Assembly: GCA_903927345.1 (NCBI GenBank)
Contig: CAIYMO010000036.1
Coordinates: 1 to 64,000, forward strand
From: an uncultured Armatimonadota bacterium
Lineage (GTDB): Bacteria > Armatimonadota > Fimbriimonadia > Fimbriimonadales > Fimbriimonadaceae
Direction: 5' to 3'
Length of the DNA: 64,000 nt
Shown here one piece after another: positions 51,986 to 60,982 of this stretch. How positions within the stretch are numbered: position 1 is the first letter of the stretch; each line of letters opens with the position of its first letter. The notes under the pieces are model-generated. The model saw only the letters and a program-made list of their open reading frames with translations. It was not told where the DNA came from and ran no database searches. The position numbers and the translations under genes are program-made.

Positions 51986-54403
51986 TTACTTGGTCTCCGC
52001 TTCGTAGTAGACCCACTTGTTCTGCGCCCACCATTGGACGACCGTAATGAGCATGATGATGACAAACAGAACCCAACCGAGCGCACTCGCATAGCCCATG
52101 CGCAGGGATTGGAATGCGTTTCCAAACAAGTGATAGACAAAGAATCTTGTCGCATCGTTTGGTCCTCCTTGCGTCATGACGAACGCTTGGGTGAAGGCTT
52201 GGAAGGCACCGACCATTCCGGTGATCAGGGTGAAGAAGATTGTTGGGGTCAGCAGAGGAAGTGTGACCGCCTTAAACCGCTGCATGATGCCTGCTCCGTC
52301 AAGAGTCGCGGCTTCGTAGTAGTACGTCGGAATACCTTGCAGGCCTGCCAGGAAGACGACCGTTCCGCCGCCAATTCCCCAGAGCGACATGATGATGAGC
52401 GCGGGAAGCGCCGTTCCCTCGGTCGCCATCCAGTCAACTGGCTTGGACGGATCCGTCATGATCCATGAGCTAAGCATCCGACCGATCGGCCAGTTACCGT
52501 TGGGGCCGTACAGGAAGAAGTTGAGCATTCCTGTTTCGGCGTTAAACACACGCAGCCAAATCAGAGAAGCAGCAACGGCGGACGTGATCGACGGCACGTA
52601 GTAGAGAGTCCTGAACAGCGACACTCCCTTCACCTTCTGGTTAAGCAACAGGGCAAGACCGAGCGAGCCAATGATTCCTAGCGGCACCGAGAAGATCACG
52701 TAAACAGTGGTTACCTTCAGTGACTTCCAGAAGGAGGGGTCAATGTTGACCATCTCGTTGAAGTTGCCGAGACCACGCGACTGCGCTGGCAAAATCATGT
52801 CCCAGTTCGAGAACGCCATCATCAGAGAGAGCATCATCGGGACCAGGGTGAAGATTAAGAAGCCAAGAATCCAAGGTGAAAGGAACCAGTAAGCCGATCG
52901 CGTTTCTCCTCGTTCTAATTGAGTGAGCTTCTTACCAAAATGTGGTCGGTAAACCCAAACAACAATTGCGGCAAAAAGAGCCGAACAAAGTGCTATACCG
53001 AGCGGCCAGTTGAACGGTGGTAATGCTTCTTCCTTTCGAAGGAAGTCAAGCCGCGTTTGGGCATCAACAGCGTTTTCTTTGAGGATTTCAGCAGCCGTCT
53101 TTTGACCGTTCCAAATCAACTCTTGGCCTTTGTTTACGCGGTCCGTAATCGCCTGATAGTATTGCGACGTCGTTGGGAACTGGACGTAAGGAACCGCCTG
53201 GTCGGTTACGATCCGGTTTGCAGGATACATTTCCTCAATCGGAGTGTTCGGACCAGGAACCCATAGGCCTGGCTTAATCGCAAGCTCGCGGATCGCGGGC
53301 TGTGCGATTCCTGCTTTTGCCATTGCAATCATTCCGGGCTCGCCACCCATGAACCGACAAAGGCGCCAAGCGGCGTCTCGATTCTTGGTGGAGCTCATGA
53401 TGCCGTAGCCTGATCCTCCTGTAGGGAACTTAAGAACCTTCTTACCGTCTTTCCCAGCATAGGCTGGGGCCAAAGCGACATCCCATTCAAAGAACTCTTT
53501 GGAACCAGGTTTCAAGAGCTTTCGCACGTTCGGAACTTCCCAAATTCCGTTCTGGTACATCGCGACCCTCTGCTGAACGAACAACGCCTGGGCTGTTGCG
53601 CCCGCAAACGCCGAGCTCTGCTCGGTCACCGACGGAGCATAGTGGAACTTGTTCATGAAGTCGGCCGCAAACTGAAGGGCCTTCGCATATTCGGGGCTGC
53701 CGATCAGAACCTTGGTCGGCGACTCCATATTGTCGTAAGGGAGCAATCCGGTGGCGTAGACGATCATGTCCGCGAACAGACCTGTCCAGCCGGACGTGTA
53801 ACCCCACTGGACGTACTTACCTTCAGGGTTCTTCTTCGTAAACTGTTCGCATACCCAGAGGAAGTCTTTCTCTTTCAGCTCAGGGCGAATTTTGAAGTCC
53901 CAGGTCCATGTTCCATCGGGGTAAGGAATGCCCGCCTTCTTGAACATCGCCTTGTTGTAATAGATGATGCCCATGGGAGCAATATCCCGAGGGAGAGCGT
54001 AGCAGGTGCCTTGAAATGAGTGAGCATCAACAATCGGCTTGTAGTAGCTCTTGATATCGAAGCCGGGAGTTTGCTCAAAAAATGGGTTGAGCGGAAGCAG
54101 CGCCTTTCGCACAGCCAGTGCTTGGAAGTGCTGGGGGTCCATCATGACTACATCCGGGGCGACTCCCGCGGCGTAGGTAACCAGCATCTTCTGGTGGTAC
54201 AGGTTGTAGTCTGGGTAGTTCTCGAGTTTGACCTTGATGTCCGGATTTTGCGATTCAAAATCCGCAACTAGCTGACGAATTGTTTCGAGAGCCTTATCTC
54301 CATCCCAGACACTGAACCGGACCGTGGTGACGTTTGCAAAGCTGGCAGCAGCAGCCAGAAGCAGAGTCACAAAAAATAGCAGTCGAAATCTGAGTCTGGT
54401 CAT
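51986..54403 (-). CDS. ABC transporter sugar-binding protein fused to MalF-type permease
   Basis: 805 residues. A signal peptide (FFVTLLLAAAASFA) is followed at ~27-440 by a complete family-1 solute-binding protein (TTVRFSVWDGDKALETIRQL, AGVAPDVVMMDPQHF, FPTGGSGYGI). After a short linker a transmembrane helix (~455-475) leads into a six-helix CUT1 permease (SAYWFLSPWILGFLIFTLVP) with EAA loop EAATLDGAGIMQRFKAVTLP. The binding protein is thus tethered to the outer face of its own permease. The frame is continuous without any stop between the parts. Forms an operon with the MalG-type gene. The sugar is unknown. Confidence 0.93.
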   Translation of the reverse strand: MTRLRFRLLFFVTLLLAAAASFANVTTVRFSVWDGDKALETIRQLVADFESQNPDIKVKLENYPDYNLYHQKMLVTYAAGVAPDVVMMDPQHFQALAVRKALLPLNPFFEQTPGFDIKSYYKPIVDAHSFQGTCYALPRDIAPMGIIYYNKAMFKKAGIPYPDGTWTWDFKIRPELKEKDFLWVCEQFTKKNPEGKYVQWGYTSGWTGLFADMIVYATGLLPYDNMESPTKVLIGSPEYAKALQFAADFMNKFHYAPSVTEQSSAFAGATAQALFVQQRVAMYQNGIWEVPNVRKLLKPGSKEFFEWDVALAPAYAGKDGKKVLKFPTGGSGYGIMSSTKNRDAAWRLCRFMGGEPGMIAMAKAGIAQPAIRELAIKPGLWVPGPNTPIEEMYPANRIVTDQAVPYVQFPTTSQYYQAITDRVNKGQELIWNGQKTAAEILKENAVDAQTRLDFLRKEEALPPFNWPLGIALCSALFAAIVVWVYRPHFGKKLTQLERGETRSAYWFLSPWILGFLIFTLVPMMLSLMMAFSNWDMILPAQSRGLGNFNEMVNIDPSFWKSLKVTTVYVIFSVPLGIIGSLGLALLLNQKVKGVSLFRTLYYVPSITSAVAASLIWLRVFNAETGMLNFFLYGPNGNWPIGRMLSSWIMTDPSKPVDWMATEGTALPALIIMSLWGIGGGTVVFLAGLQGIPTYYYEAATLDGAGIMQRFKAVTLPLLTPTIFFTLITGMVGAFQAFTQAFVMTQGGPNDATRFFVYHLFGNAFQSLRMGYASALGWVLFVIIMLITVVQWWAQNKWVYYEAETK

Positions 54404-54526
54404 GGCAGCGTTGCCGGTGATGGCTCTGACATTTTATCGGTAAATCGCCCTTTTCGCTAGTGGAACTTCACACATCGGCGTAATTCCCTATAAAAGGGTA
54501 AAATCTAGCCCACCTCGCGGTGCTCG
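54404..54526 (+). promoter_or_regulatory. divergent promoter region of lpdA and the ABC operon
   Basis: For lpdA, TTCACA (54467-54472) and TATAAA (54489-54494) are spaced by 16 bases; TAAAAT follows a few bases later. For the ABC operon a minus-strand TAAAAT lies about 30 bases before the ATG at 54403. Confidence 0.4.
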
Positions 54527-56107
54527 ATGAGTGAGCGATTAAACGACTCCAAGGAGCCTTCAGCGGTTGAGCTGACAAACGGTCCGGCCGTTCAAACGCC
54601 GACCCCTGCTTCTTCCATCATCGATGCAATTACCAGTCTGAAAACGACCGGTGCCCCCGAGACCCAGGAGCAAACTCAAGCAATGGCAAATGAACAGTTC
54701 GACGCAGATTTGATCGTGATTGGAGCAGGCCCTGGTGGCTACTACGCCGCCATCCGAGCCGCCCAAGAAGGACTGAAAGTCATCTGTGTAGAAAAGGACC
54801 AACTTGGTGGAACCTGTCTCAACTGGGGTTGCGTTCCTTCGAAGGCAATGATCGCTAGCGTCGAAATGCTTCACAAGACAAAGCATGCAGATGCTTTCGG
54901 CCTCAAGAAGATCGACAACGCAGAAATGGACTTCACCGCGATGATGGCTCGTAAGGACAAGATCGTTCTTACCGAGCGAAACGGTATCGGATTCCTTTTC
55001 AAAAAGAAGAACATTAACCACGTTGCTGGTTTTGCGAAGTTTGTTGATGCAAACACGATTTCGGTCACTGATAAAGACGGGAAGGAAACCAAGTACCGAG
55101 GCAAGAACTTCATCCTCGCCATGGGCTCATCGGTCATCCACATCCCAGTTCCTGGACTCGAGGGCGGAAAGGATGCCGGAGTTTGGACCTCCGACGAAGC
55201 AGTTCACGCTCCTTTCGTTCCAAAGAAGATGGTCGTCCTCGGCGGCGGCGCAGTCGGTTGCGAATTCAGCTTCGTGTTCAACGGACTCGGAACCGAAGTT
55301 ACTCTTGTCGAAATGATGCCCACCCTGCTCAACATCATGGATGAAGAACTCGGGAAGGAACTCGCGAAGAACCTAACCAAGCAAGGCGTTAAGGTCAAGA
55401 CAGGCGCGACCATCGAAAAGGCAGAAAAGACCAAGACCGGTTGGAAGGTCACTGTTAAGCAAGGCACTGTTGAAGAGGTCATCGAGGCAGACGTGGTTCT
55501 GCTCGGCGTTGGTCGAAAGGCGAACACCGAAGGAATGAACCTTGAAGGCATCGGAGTCAAAATGCACCGACGTGGAGTCGAGATCGTGGACGACACCCTG
55601 AAGACGCACGTTCCAAACATCTGGGCAATTGGCGACGTTACCGGAAGAATTCAGCTTGCGCACGTCGCTCAACAAGAAGGGCTCACCGCCGTCCATAACA
55701 TCATCCACCCAGAATCACCTAAGAAACTGGACTACCGGTTTGTCCCTAACGCCGTTTACACCTCACCTGAGGTTGCTTCATGCGGTCTCACCGAAAGCCA
55801 AGCTCTTGCTGCGGGACACGATGTGGTCGTGGGACGGTCCAAGTTCCAGATCTTTGCGAAAGCAATGGCTAACAACGAAACTGAAGGTTTCGTCAAGGTC
55901 GTTGCGGACAAGAAGTACGGCGAAATCCTAGGCGTCCACATGATCGGCGGACACGTGACTGACCTGATCCACGAAGCAGTCGTCGCTCTCGTTCACGAAG
56001 CCACTCTGGACTCCATGGAAACCGTTATCCACGCGCACCCAACCATGGCAGAAGCTGTCATCGAAGCGTTCGAAGACGCAATGGGTCACGCAATCCACAA
56101 GGCGTAA
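54527..56107 (+). CDS. lpdA: dihydrolipoyl dehydrogenase
   Basis: 526 residues from ATG at 54527. A Ser/Thr/Pro/Ala-rich lead of ~52 residues precedes a second possible start at 54683 (ANEQFDADLIVIG). FAD site VIGAGPGGYYAAI, redox disulfide GGTCLNWGCVPSK, NAD site VVLGGGAVGCEFS, the second FAD motif WAIGDVTG and the active-site HAHPTMAEAVIEA are all present. It is the E3 subunit of pyruvate, 2-oxoglutarate or branched-chain dehydrogenases or the glycine cleavage system; no other subunit is adjacent. Followed by a terminator. Confidence 0.96.
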   Translation: MSERLNDSKEPSAVELTNGPAVQTPTPASSIIDAITSLKTTGAPETQEQTQAMANEQFDADLIVIGAGPGGYYAAIRAAQEGLKVICVEKDQLGGTCLNWGCVPSKAMIASVEMLHKTKHADAFGLKKIDNAEMDFTAMMARKDKIVLTERNGIGFLFKKKNINHVAGFAKFVDANTISVTDKDGKETKYRGKNFILAMGSSVIHIPVPGLEGGKDAGVWTSDEAVHAPFVPKKMVVLGGGAVGCEFSFVFNGLGTEVTLVEMMPTLLNIMDEELGKELAKNLTKQGVKVKTGATIEKAEKTKTGWKVTVKQGTVEEVIEADVVLLGVGRKANTEGMNLEGIGVKMHRRGVEIVDDTLKTHVPNIWAIGDVTGRIQLAHVAQQEGLTAVHNIIHPESPKKLDYRFVPNAVYTSPEVASCGLTESQALAAGHDVVVGRSKFQIFAKAMANNETEGFVKVVADKKYGEILGVHMIGGHVTDLIHEAVVALVHEATLDSMETVIHAHPTMAEAVIEAFEDAMGHAIHKA

Positions 56108-56122
56108 GAAACCCTGCGCATC

Positions 56123-56157
56123 ATCCCCCAAGCGTCATGCTCGGGGGATATTTTTTT
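56123..56157 (+). terminator. rho-independent terminator of lpdA
   Basis: Stem ATCCCCC/GGGGGAT extended by AGC/GCT across one mismatch, 5-base loop, followed by ATTTTTTT. It lies 15 bases after the lpdA stop. Confidence 0.88.
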
Positions 56158-56197
56158 CAACTTCTCTTCAAGCGTGTTCATCGCCAAAGCCCAGCGA

Positions 56198-56203
56198 TAA
56201 ACT
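56198..56203 (+). promoter_or_regulatory. -10-like TAAACT box of cutC, 6 bases before ATG
   Basis: TAAACT ends 6 bases before the ATG at 56210; the spacer CTCTGC contains no Shine-Dalgarno sequence. Confidence 0.45.
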
Positions 56204-56209
56204 CTCTGC

Positions 56210-56935
56210 ATGCTCGTCGAAGTCATTGCATGTGCCCCAGAAGAAGTCATCGCGGTTCAGGAGGGCGGTGCAGACCGGATCGAACTTTGCTGTGCACTTG
56301 AGATTGGTGGCTTGACGCCAAGCAAGGCTCTCTTTGAGTTTGCAAAGGAGGGGTCTGTCCCCGTCGCAGCGATGGTTCGCCCACGGACAGGGGGATATCG
56401 GTATTCCTCCGACGAAATCTCGTTCATCTGTCGCGAGATCAGTTGGTTTGCAGCAAACCAGGCAAACTTCATCGTTGTTGGCGCGTCGCATTCGGACGAC
56501 ACTCTGAATCTAGATGCCATGAAGCAGTTCCAAGAAGTTGCCAACGGCGTTCCGATTGTGTGTCACCGAGTCTTCGACCAAACTCCAGACCTTGAGCTCG
56601 CGTTGGAGCAGCTCATGAAGCTAGGCATTCGCCGAACGCTTACAAGCGGAGCCCAGAAGACCGCCGCCGAAGGGGCGGAGATGATTGCAAGGCTTGTCAA
56701 ACTCGCCGGAAACGACATTGAAATAGCACCCGCTGCAGGCATTCGCTACCATAACGTACAAGATTTGATCTCACAAACGGGAGTCTCCCAGATTCACGCG
56801 AGTGTGGTCGCCGCACCCGAACCACACTTCCCAAAGCCTGTAGACTTCGGTGTAGCGCCGCGCGTCTTGGCAAGCGAAGTCCGACGTTTTGTCGAAGCGG
56901 CGAAAGGTGTATCCAAAGATACAGATTCTGCGTAG
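56210..56935 (+). CDS. cutC: CutC family protein
   Basis: 241 residues, TIM barrel. EVIACAPEEVIAVQEGGADRIELC at the start, IGGLTPS, MVRPRTGGYRYS, VCHRVFDQTPD, RTLTSGAQKTA and the final IHASV match CutC. The family was linked to copper homeostasis, but the enzymatic role is unsettled. Followed 21 bases later by the MhqO-like gene, which may share its transcript. Confidence 0.92.
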   Translation: MLVEVIACAPEEVIAVQEGGADRIELCCALEIGGLTPSKALFEFAKEGSVPVAAMVRPRTGGYRYSSDEISFICREISWFAANQANFIVVGASHSDDTLNLDAMKQFQEVANGVPIVCHRVFDQTPDLELALEQLMKLGIRRTLTSGAQKTAAEGAEMIARLVKLAGNDIEIAPAAGIRYHNVQDLISQTGVSQIHASVVAAPEPHFPKPVDFGVAPRVLASEVRRFVEAAKGVSKDTDSA

Positions 56936-56956
56936 CTCTCCAGCGTTAATAGAGTC

Positions 56957-57904
56957 ATGGTTTTAGGAATTCACCACGTCACCGCAATCTCGGGCGATCC
57001 GCAACAGAATGTCGATTTCTATGTCGGCGTACTGGGCTTACGCCTTGTGAAGCAAACCGTCAACTTCGATGACCCAACGGTCTACCATCTGTACTATGGC
57101 GATGGCATTGGCCGGCCCGGCACCTTGATGACCACGTTCCCTTATGGACATATCTTGCCCGGCAAGCGGGGCCGTGGAGAGACGGCAGCGATCACTTTTG
57201 AAGTGCCGACGGGCTCGCTCGATTTTTGGGCAACCCGACTTGGCATCGAAGTAAGCCACAGCGGCGAAGAAGTGATCTTCGACAAGCGCGTCGTTTGGGC
57301 ACTCGACCCAGATGGACTCCGGGTCGAGCTTGAAGAAGTTGAAACACCAGCCGAATACACGGAATGGACTCAATCGTCCGTCCCGACTCAGTTTGCGATT
57401 CGCGCCATCCGAAGGATTTCGCTCATGCCTGCGAGGGGCCGTTCCATCGGTAGTTTCGACTCGACTGAAGCAGCTCTAACCGGCATGCTGGGCTTCGAGC
57501 TGACCAGGGAAGAAGGAAATCGAAAGCGATTTAAGGTCGGAGTTTCCGAAGTTGACGTTATTGACGCGCCAGAAGAGCCGATGGCTAGAAATTCGGCCGG
57601 AACGGTCCACCACGTCGCGTTCCGAAACGAGAACGATGAGGTCCACGAGAAGTGGTTGATGGACCTCAACCGAAACGGCTTCCATACGTCCCCGATCATG
57701 GACCGGGATTACTTCCGATCCATTTACTTCCGTGAGCCAGGAGGAATCCTCTTCGAGTTTGCCACCGATCAACCAGGAATGCTTATTGATGAGACCGCCG
57801 AGCATCTAGGCGAAGCTTTACGGGTGCCTAAAATGCATGTTCATCGGCAGGATCACCTTGAACGAGTGCTTCCGAAGCTCAACATTCCTGGGGTGACTCG
57901 ATGA
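56957..57904 (+). CDS. ring-cleaving dioxygenase-like protein (MhqO type)
   Basis: 315 residues made of two vicinal-oxygen-chelate repeats. LGIHHVTAISGDPQQNVDFY and DPTVYHLYYGDGIGRPGTLMT open the first; VHHVAFRNENDEVHEKW and FEFATDQPGM are in the second, with His and Glu as likely metal ligands. This is the MhqA/MhqO branch described in Bacillus for quinone and hydroquinone resistance. It overlaps the next gene by ATGA; the MhqD-like hydrolase there supports the assignment. Confidence 0.85.
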   Translation: MVLGIHHVTAISGDPQQNVDFYVGVLGLRLVKQTVNFDDPTVYHLYYGDGIGRPGTLMTTFPYGHILPGKRGRGETAAITFEVPTGSLDFWATRLGIEVSHSGEEVIFDKRVVWALDPDGLRVELEEVETPAEYTEWTQSSVPTQFAIRAIRRISLMPARGRSIGSFDSTEAALTGMLGFELTREEGNRKRFKVGVSEVDVIDAPEEPMARNSAGTVHHVAFRNENDEVHEKWLMDLNRNGFHTSPIMDRDYFRSIYFREPGGILFEFATDQPGMLIDETAEHLGEALRVPKMHVHRQDHLERVLPKLNIPGVTR

Positions 57905-58485
57905 GCTTCATCCATGTGGAAAGAGAGGGTTCAAATCCGACCCTGGTGCTCTTCCACGGAACTGGGGGGACCGAGAACGATCTCATTCCGGTCGGTCAAG
58001 ATTTGCTTCCCGGCGCGAGGTTGGTGTCACCTCGTGGAAAGGTTAATGAGCATGGCCTGAACCGCTGGTTCCGTCGGTTTACTGAAGGGCTTTTTGACGA
58101 GGACGACATTCGTCGCCAAGCCTCTGACCTCGCCGACTTTCTGCGCGCCAAAAAGACCGGACCAATGATCGGGCTAGGATATTCCAACGGAGCGAATATA
58201 GGAGCATCGCTTATGCTGCTCCATCCTGACGTGCTCGACGGCTTGGTGATGTGGCGCGGCATGAACCCAATCGCTCCAAAGGACGATCTGAATCTCGCCA
58301 ACAAGAAGATCTTGATGATCAACGGCACGAGCGATCCCATGGCCCCGACTCACTCTGTTGGAGTTATCAGATCAACATTTGCGGCATCCGGAGCGACATT
58401 AGAAGCGGTTGATCTGCCTGGAGGACATGGCTTGACACAATCTGACTTCTTGCGCACCAAGGAGTGGCTTACCAACTTCAATTAG
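57901..58485 (+). CDS. carboxylesterase/phospholipase family hydrolase (MhqD type)
   Basis: 194 residues, alpha/beta hydrolase. LVLFHGTGGTENDLIPVG gives the oxyanion region, GLGYSNGANIGAS carries the nucleophile Ser, NGTSDPMAP the Asp and PGGHGLTQ the His. Overlaps the dioxygenase-like gene by 4 bases, the same pairing as in quinone-detoxification loci, so it probably acts on the same chemical class. Confidence 0.88.
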   Translation: MSFIHVEREGSNPTLVLFHGTGGTENDLIPVGQDLLPGARLVSPRGKVNEHGLNRWFRRFTEGLFDEDDIRRQASDLADFLRAKKTGPMIGLGYSNGANIGASLMLLHPDVLDGLVMWRGMNPIAPKDDLNLANKKILMINGTSDPMAPTHSVGVIRSTFAASGATLEAVDLPGGHGLTQSDFLRTKEWLTNFN

Positions 58486-58508
58486 GTTCTGTGCCAAAAT
58501 GAATTCAT

Positions 58509-59252
58509 ATGGCCGGACACAGTAAATGGAAGAACATTCGCATTCGCAAGGGCAAACAAGACGCCCTGCGAGGAAACACCTTTACAAAGCTTGCGCGTGA
58601 GATCACGGTCGCAGCGAAGGCGGGTGGTGGCGATCCTGGGATGAACCCACGTCTTCGCGTTGCCGTGGAAAAGGCAAAGGCTGCTTCCTTGCCGAAGGAC
58701 AACATCGAGCGAGCGATCAAGAAAGGAACAGGCGAGCTTGAAGGCGGCAACTACGAAGAAATTGTATACGAAGGCGTAGGACCCGGCGGAACCGGCATCA
58801 TCCTTCAGTGCTACTCCGAGAACCGAAACCGAACTGTCAGCGAAGTTCGAAATGCATTCAATAAAAACGGCGGTAGCATGGCGGACAACGGCGCTGTAAG
58901 TTGGCAGTTCAAATATGTTGGCCAAATCCAGTTCAACACTGAGGGGCTTGATGAGGATGAAATTACGATGGCCGCTCTTGAGGCAGGCGCGGAAGATGTG
59001 ACCAACGACGGGGATACCTTCAACATCATCACCGCGATGGCGGACCTACATAAGGTGAACGACGGACTGATTGCAGCTGGATACCAGTCTGCAGAAGCGT
59101 CTTTGACGTACCTCGCCACCAACAAGGCAAACCCGTCCGAAGATGAAATGCGAAAGCTTCTCAAGTTGCTTGATGCACTCGAAGAGCTCGACGATGTTCA
59201 GGATACGTTCATTAACGTGGAGATTCCTGAGGAGCTATACGAAGAGGCTTGA
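58509..59252 (+). CDS. YebC/PmpR family protein
   Basis: 247 residues. AGHSKWKNIRIRKGKQDALRG is the family start; KAKAASLPKDNIERAIKKG and YEGVGPGGTGIILQCYSENRNRT follow. YebC proteins were described as transcriptional regulators and more recently as translation factors for proline-rich stretches. It overlaps the rhomboid gene by TTGA. Confidence 0.95.
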   Translation: MAGHSKWKNIRIRKGKQDALRGNTFTKLAREITVAAKAGGGDPGMNPRLRVAVEKAKAASLPKDNIERAIKKGTGELEGGNYEEIVYEGVGPGGTGIILQCYSENRNRTVSEVRNAFNKNGGSMADNGAVSWQFKYVGQIQFNTEGLDEDEITMAALEAGAEDVTNDGDTFNIITAMADLHKVNDGLIAAGYQSAEASLTYLATNKANPSEDEMRKLLKLLDALEELDDVQDTFINVEIPEELYEEA

Positions 59253-60325
59253 GCGATCGCTCCCGGCCACCATACGTAACCCTTCTGCTGATCGCCGCAA
59301 ATATCCTTGCGGCGTTCATCGTTTTAGTGCGTCCGGAATGGGTGGATGAGTACGGCTTCCGATCGTCAGCACCGTCTGTCATTACCGCCTTTACTTCCCT
59401 CTTTGTTCACGCAAATGCGCTTCACTTGATGGGGAACATGGTCTTTCTTGCGGCAGTCGGAGTCGCAGTTGAAATCGCAACGGGTTCGGGACGGTTTTCA
59501 CTCGTCTACTTTGCGTCAGGGATTGTCGGCGTCGGACTGTACTGGATGGCGACACGCAGGATGGAGGACCCGCCCGCACTAGTCGGTGCCAGCGGAGCGA
59601 TCGCCGGTTGCGCGGGCTACTACTTACTTCGATACACCAAGCTCCGGGTCCCACTCGCCCCCAAGCGATCGGCGTCAGTCGCCTTCATTACGGTTCTTTG
59701 GTTGCTGCTCCAACTCGCCGGAGCGATTATCAATATTGGTCAACCAGTCCAGGCGTCTGGATTCTTCGCTCATCTTGGAGGGGCCATTTGCGGTGTGATT
59801 CTGGGCCTTCTGCTCAAGGCTCCTGACTTGGGCGGAATGAGACTCGGTCACGCCGTACTCGATGCGCTGAACGACCAAGGTCCGGAAGCACAGATTGCTC
59901 ATCTGAGGGCTCACCTCTCTCAGCATCCGGGAGACATCTCCGTCCAACTCCGGTTGGCCCACGAGTACGAGGAACTCGGAGACAAGGCAGAGGAAATCGC
60001 CCTGCTGTCAAAGCTTGTTTTTGGCGCTCAGGGTGCCGAGCAGGTTCAGTCAGTGGATCGACTTCTTGACTTAAACGGCTTGAGTTCAGTGACTCCCGTG
60101 CGTCGCCGTCAGCTTGCAGACCAGCTCGAGACGTCCCAAGCAATCAAGGTATTGATGACCATCGTTGATGGGGATAAGCACGATCCACAGCGACCCGAAG
60201 CGATGCTTGACCTAGCCGGTCGCTTGCAAGGCTCGGAAGCGGAAGATATTGCTCGAAGGCTCGCTGAGGAGTACCCACTCCATGCGACAACAGAAGTCGC
60301 CCGCCAAAAAGGGTGGCTCGTTTGA
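59249..60325 (+). CDS. rhomboid family intramembrane serine protease with C-terminal helical domain
   Basis: 358 residues from TTG at 59249, overlapping the YebC stop. Six or more hydrophobic segments lie in residues ~8-205; the conserved HxxxN (HLMGNMVFL), catalytic Ser in GASGAIAG and catalytic His in FFAHLGGAICG are present. Residues ~215-358 are soluble and helical (AQIAHLRAHLSQHPGDISVQ), resembling TPR-type repeats. The protease cleaves membrane proteins within the bilayer; no substrate is suggested. Followed by the DUF374 gene in the same TTGA arrangement. Confidence 0.9.
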   Translation: MSDRSRPPYVTLLLIAANILAAFIVLVRPEWVDEYGFRSSAPSVITAFTSLFVHANALHLMGNMVFLAAVGVAVEIATGSGRFSLVYFASGIVGVGLYWMATRRMEDPPALVGASGAIAGCAGYYLLRYTKLRVPLAPKRSASVAFITVLWLLLQLAGAIINIGQPVQASGFFAHLGGAICGVILGLLLKAPDLGGMRLGHAVLDALNDQGPEAQIAHLRAHLSQHPGDISVQLRLAHEYEELGDKAEEIALLSKLVFGAQGAEQVQSVDRLLDLNGLSSVTPVRRRQLADQLETSQAIKVLMTIVDGDKHDPQRPEAMLDLAGRLQGSEAEDIARRLAEEYPLHATTEVARQKGWLV

Positions 60326-60975
60326 GCGATCGTCTCAGTCTCAAAGTCAAAAAAACTGTCTTGGCGCGTGTCGCAGTCAGTCTGATTCGCATCATTTCCA
60401 CAACGTTGCGACTCAAGGTTGAGGGCTGGGATCAGTACGCAAACTCCGATGAAAAGCTGATCTTCTGCGGGTGGCACGGCAAATCGTTCATCTTCGCGAA
60501 CCAGTTCCGGAAGCGTGGCTACTGGGTGATTATTAGCAACTCAAACGATGGGGACATCCAAGATAAGGTGTTCCGTTCCCTCGGATTCAAGACCATACGA
60601 GGTTCAACCGGACCGGACCGTGGCGGCATCAAGGCTGCACTTCAAGGTGTAAAAGCACTGAAGGAAGGAGGCACGATGGCAATCACCCCCGATGGACCCC
60701 GCGGACCTTCAAAAGTCGTCCAAGGTGGCGTAATGCTGATGGCAAAGAAGAGTGGAGCAAGACTCGTCCCTATCGGTATCTCAGCACAACGAGCATGGTA
60801 CGCGAGAAGCTGGGATTCGTACATGTTCCCAATGCCATTTTCCAGGGCCCGGATGATCTTTGGTGAACCCATAGAGATTCCTGAAAAGGCGACCGAAGAA
60901 GAAGTCGAATCCGTTCGTCTGGCTCTTGAACAAGAGACTGAGCGACTGGATCAATTGGCTGCTAATTGGGCATAA
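60322..60975 (+). CDS. DUF374 lysophospholipid acyltransferase family protein
   Basis: 217 residues from TTG at 60322 (TTGA overlap with the rhomboid stop); GTG at 60313 is an alternative. CGWHGKSFIFANQF contains a His/acidic-less variant of the acyltransferase box, RGSTGPDRGGIKAAL and GGTMAITPDGPRGPSKVVQGGVMLM are the DUF374 signature, and VPIGISAQRAW follows. The family is related to LPLAT acyltransferases acting on lipid A or phospholipids at the inner membrane. Part of the yebC-rhomboid-DUF374-esterase run. Confidence 0.88.
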   Translation: MSDRLSLKVKKTVLARVAVSLIRIISTTLRLKVEGWDQYANSDEKLIFCGWHGKSFIFANQFRKRGYWVIISNSNDGDIQDKVFRSLGFKTIRGSTGPDRGGIKAALQGVKALKEGGTMAITPDGPRGPSKVVQGGVMLMAKKSGARLVPIGISAQRAWYARSWDSYMFPMPFSRARMIFGEPIEIPEKATEEEVESVRLALEQETERLDQLAANWA

Positions 60976-60976
60976 T
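60971..60976 (+). promoter_or_regulatory. -10-like CATAAT box, 6 bases before ATG
   Basis: CATAAT (5 of 6 to TATAAT) overlaps the stop of the DUF374 gene and ends 6 bases before the ATG at 60983. Confidence 0.35.
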
Positions 60977-60982
60977 CGCCTC

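Noticed and set aside
59252-59259. GCGATCGC as a cyanobacterial HIP1 element
   Set aside because: A single octamer in 64 kb is expected by chance, and the gene content does not indicate cyanobacteria.
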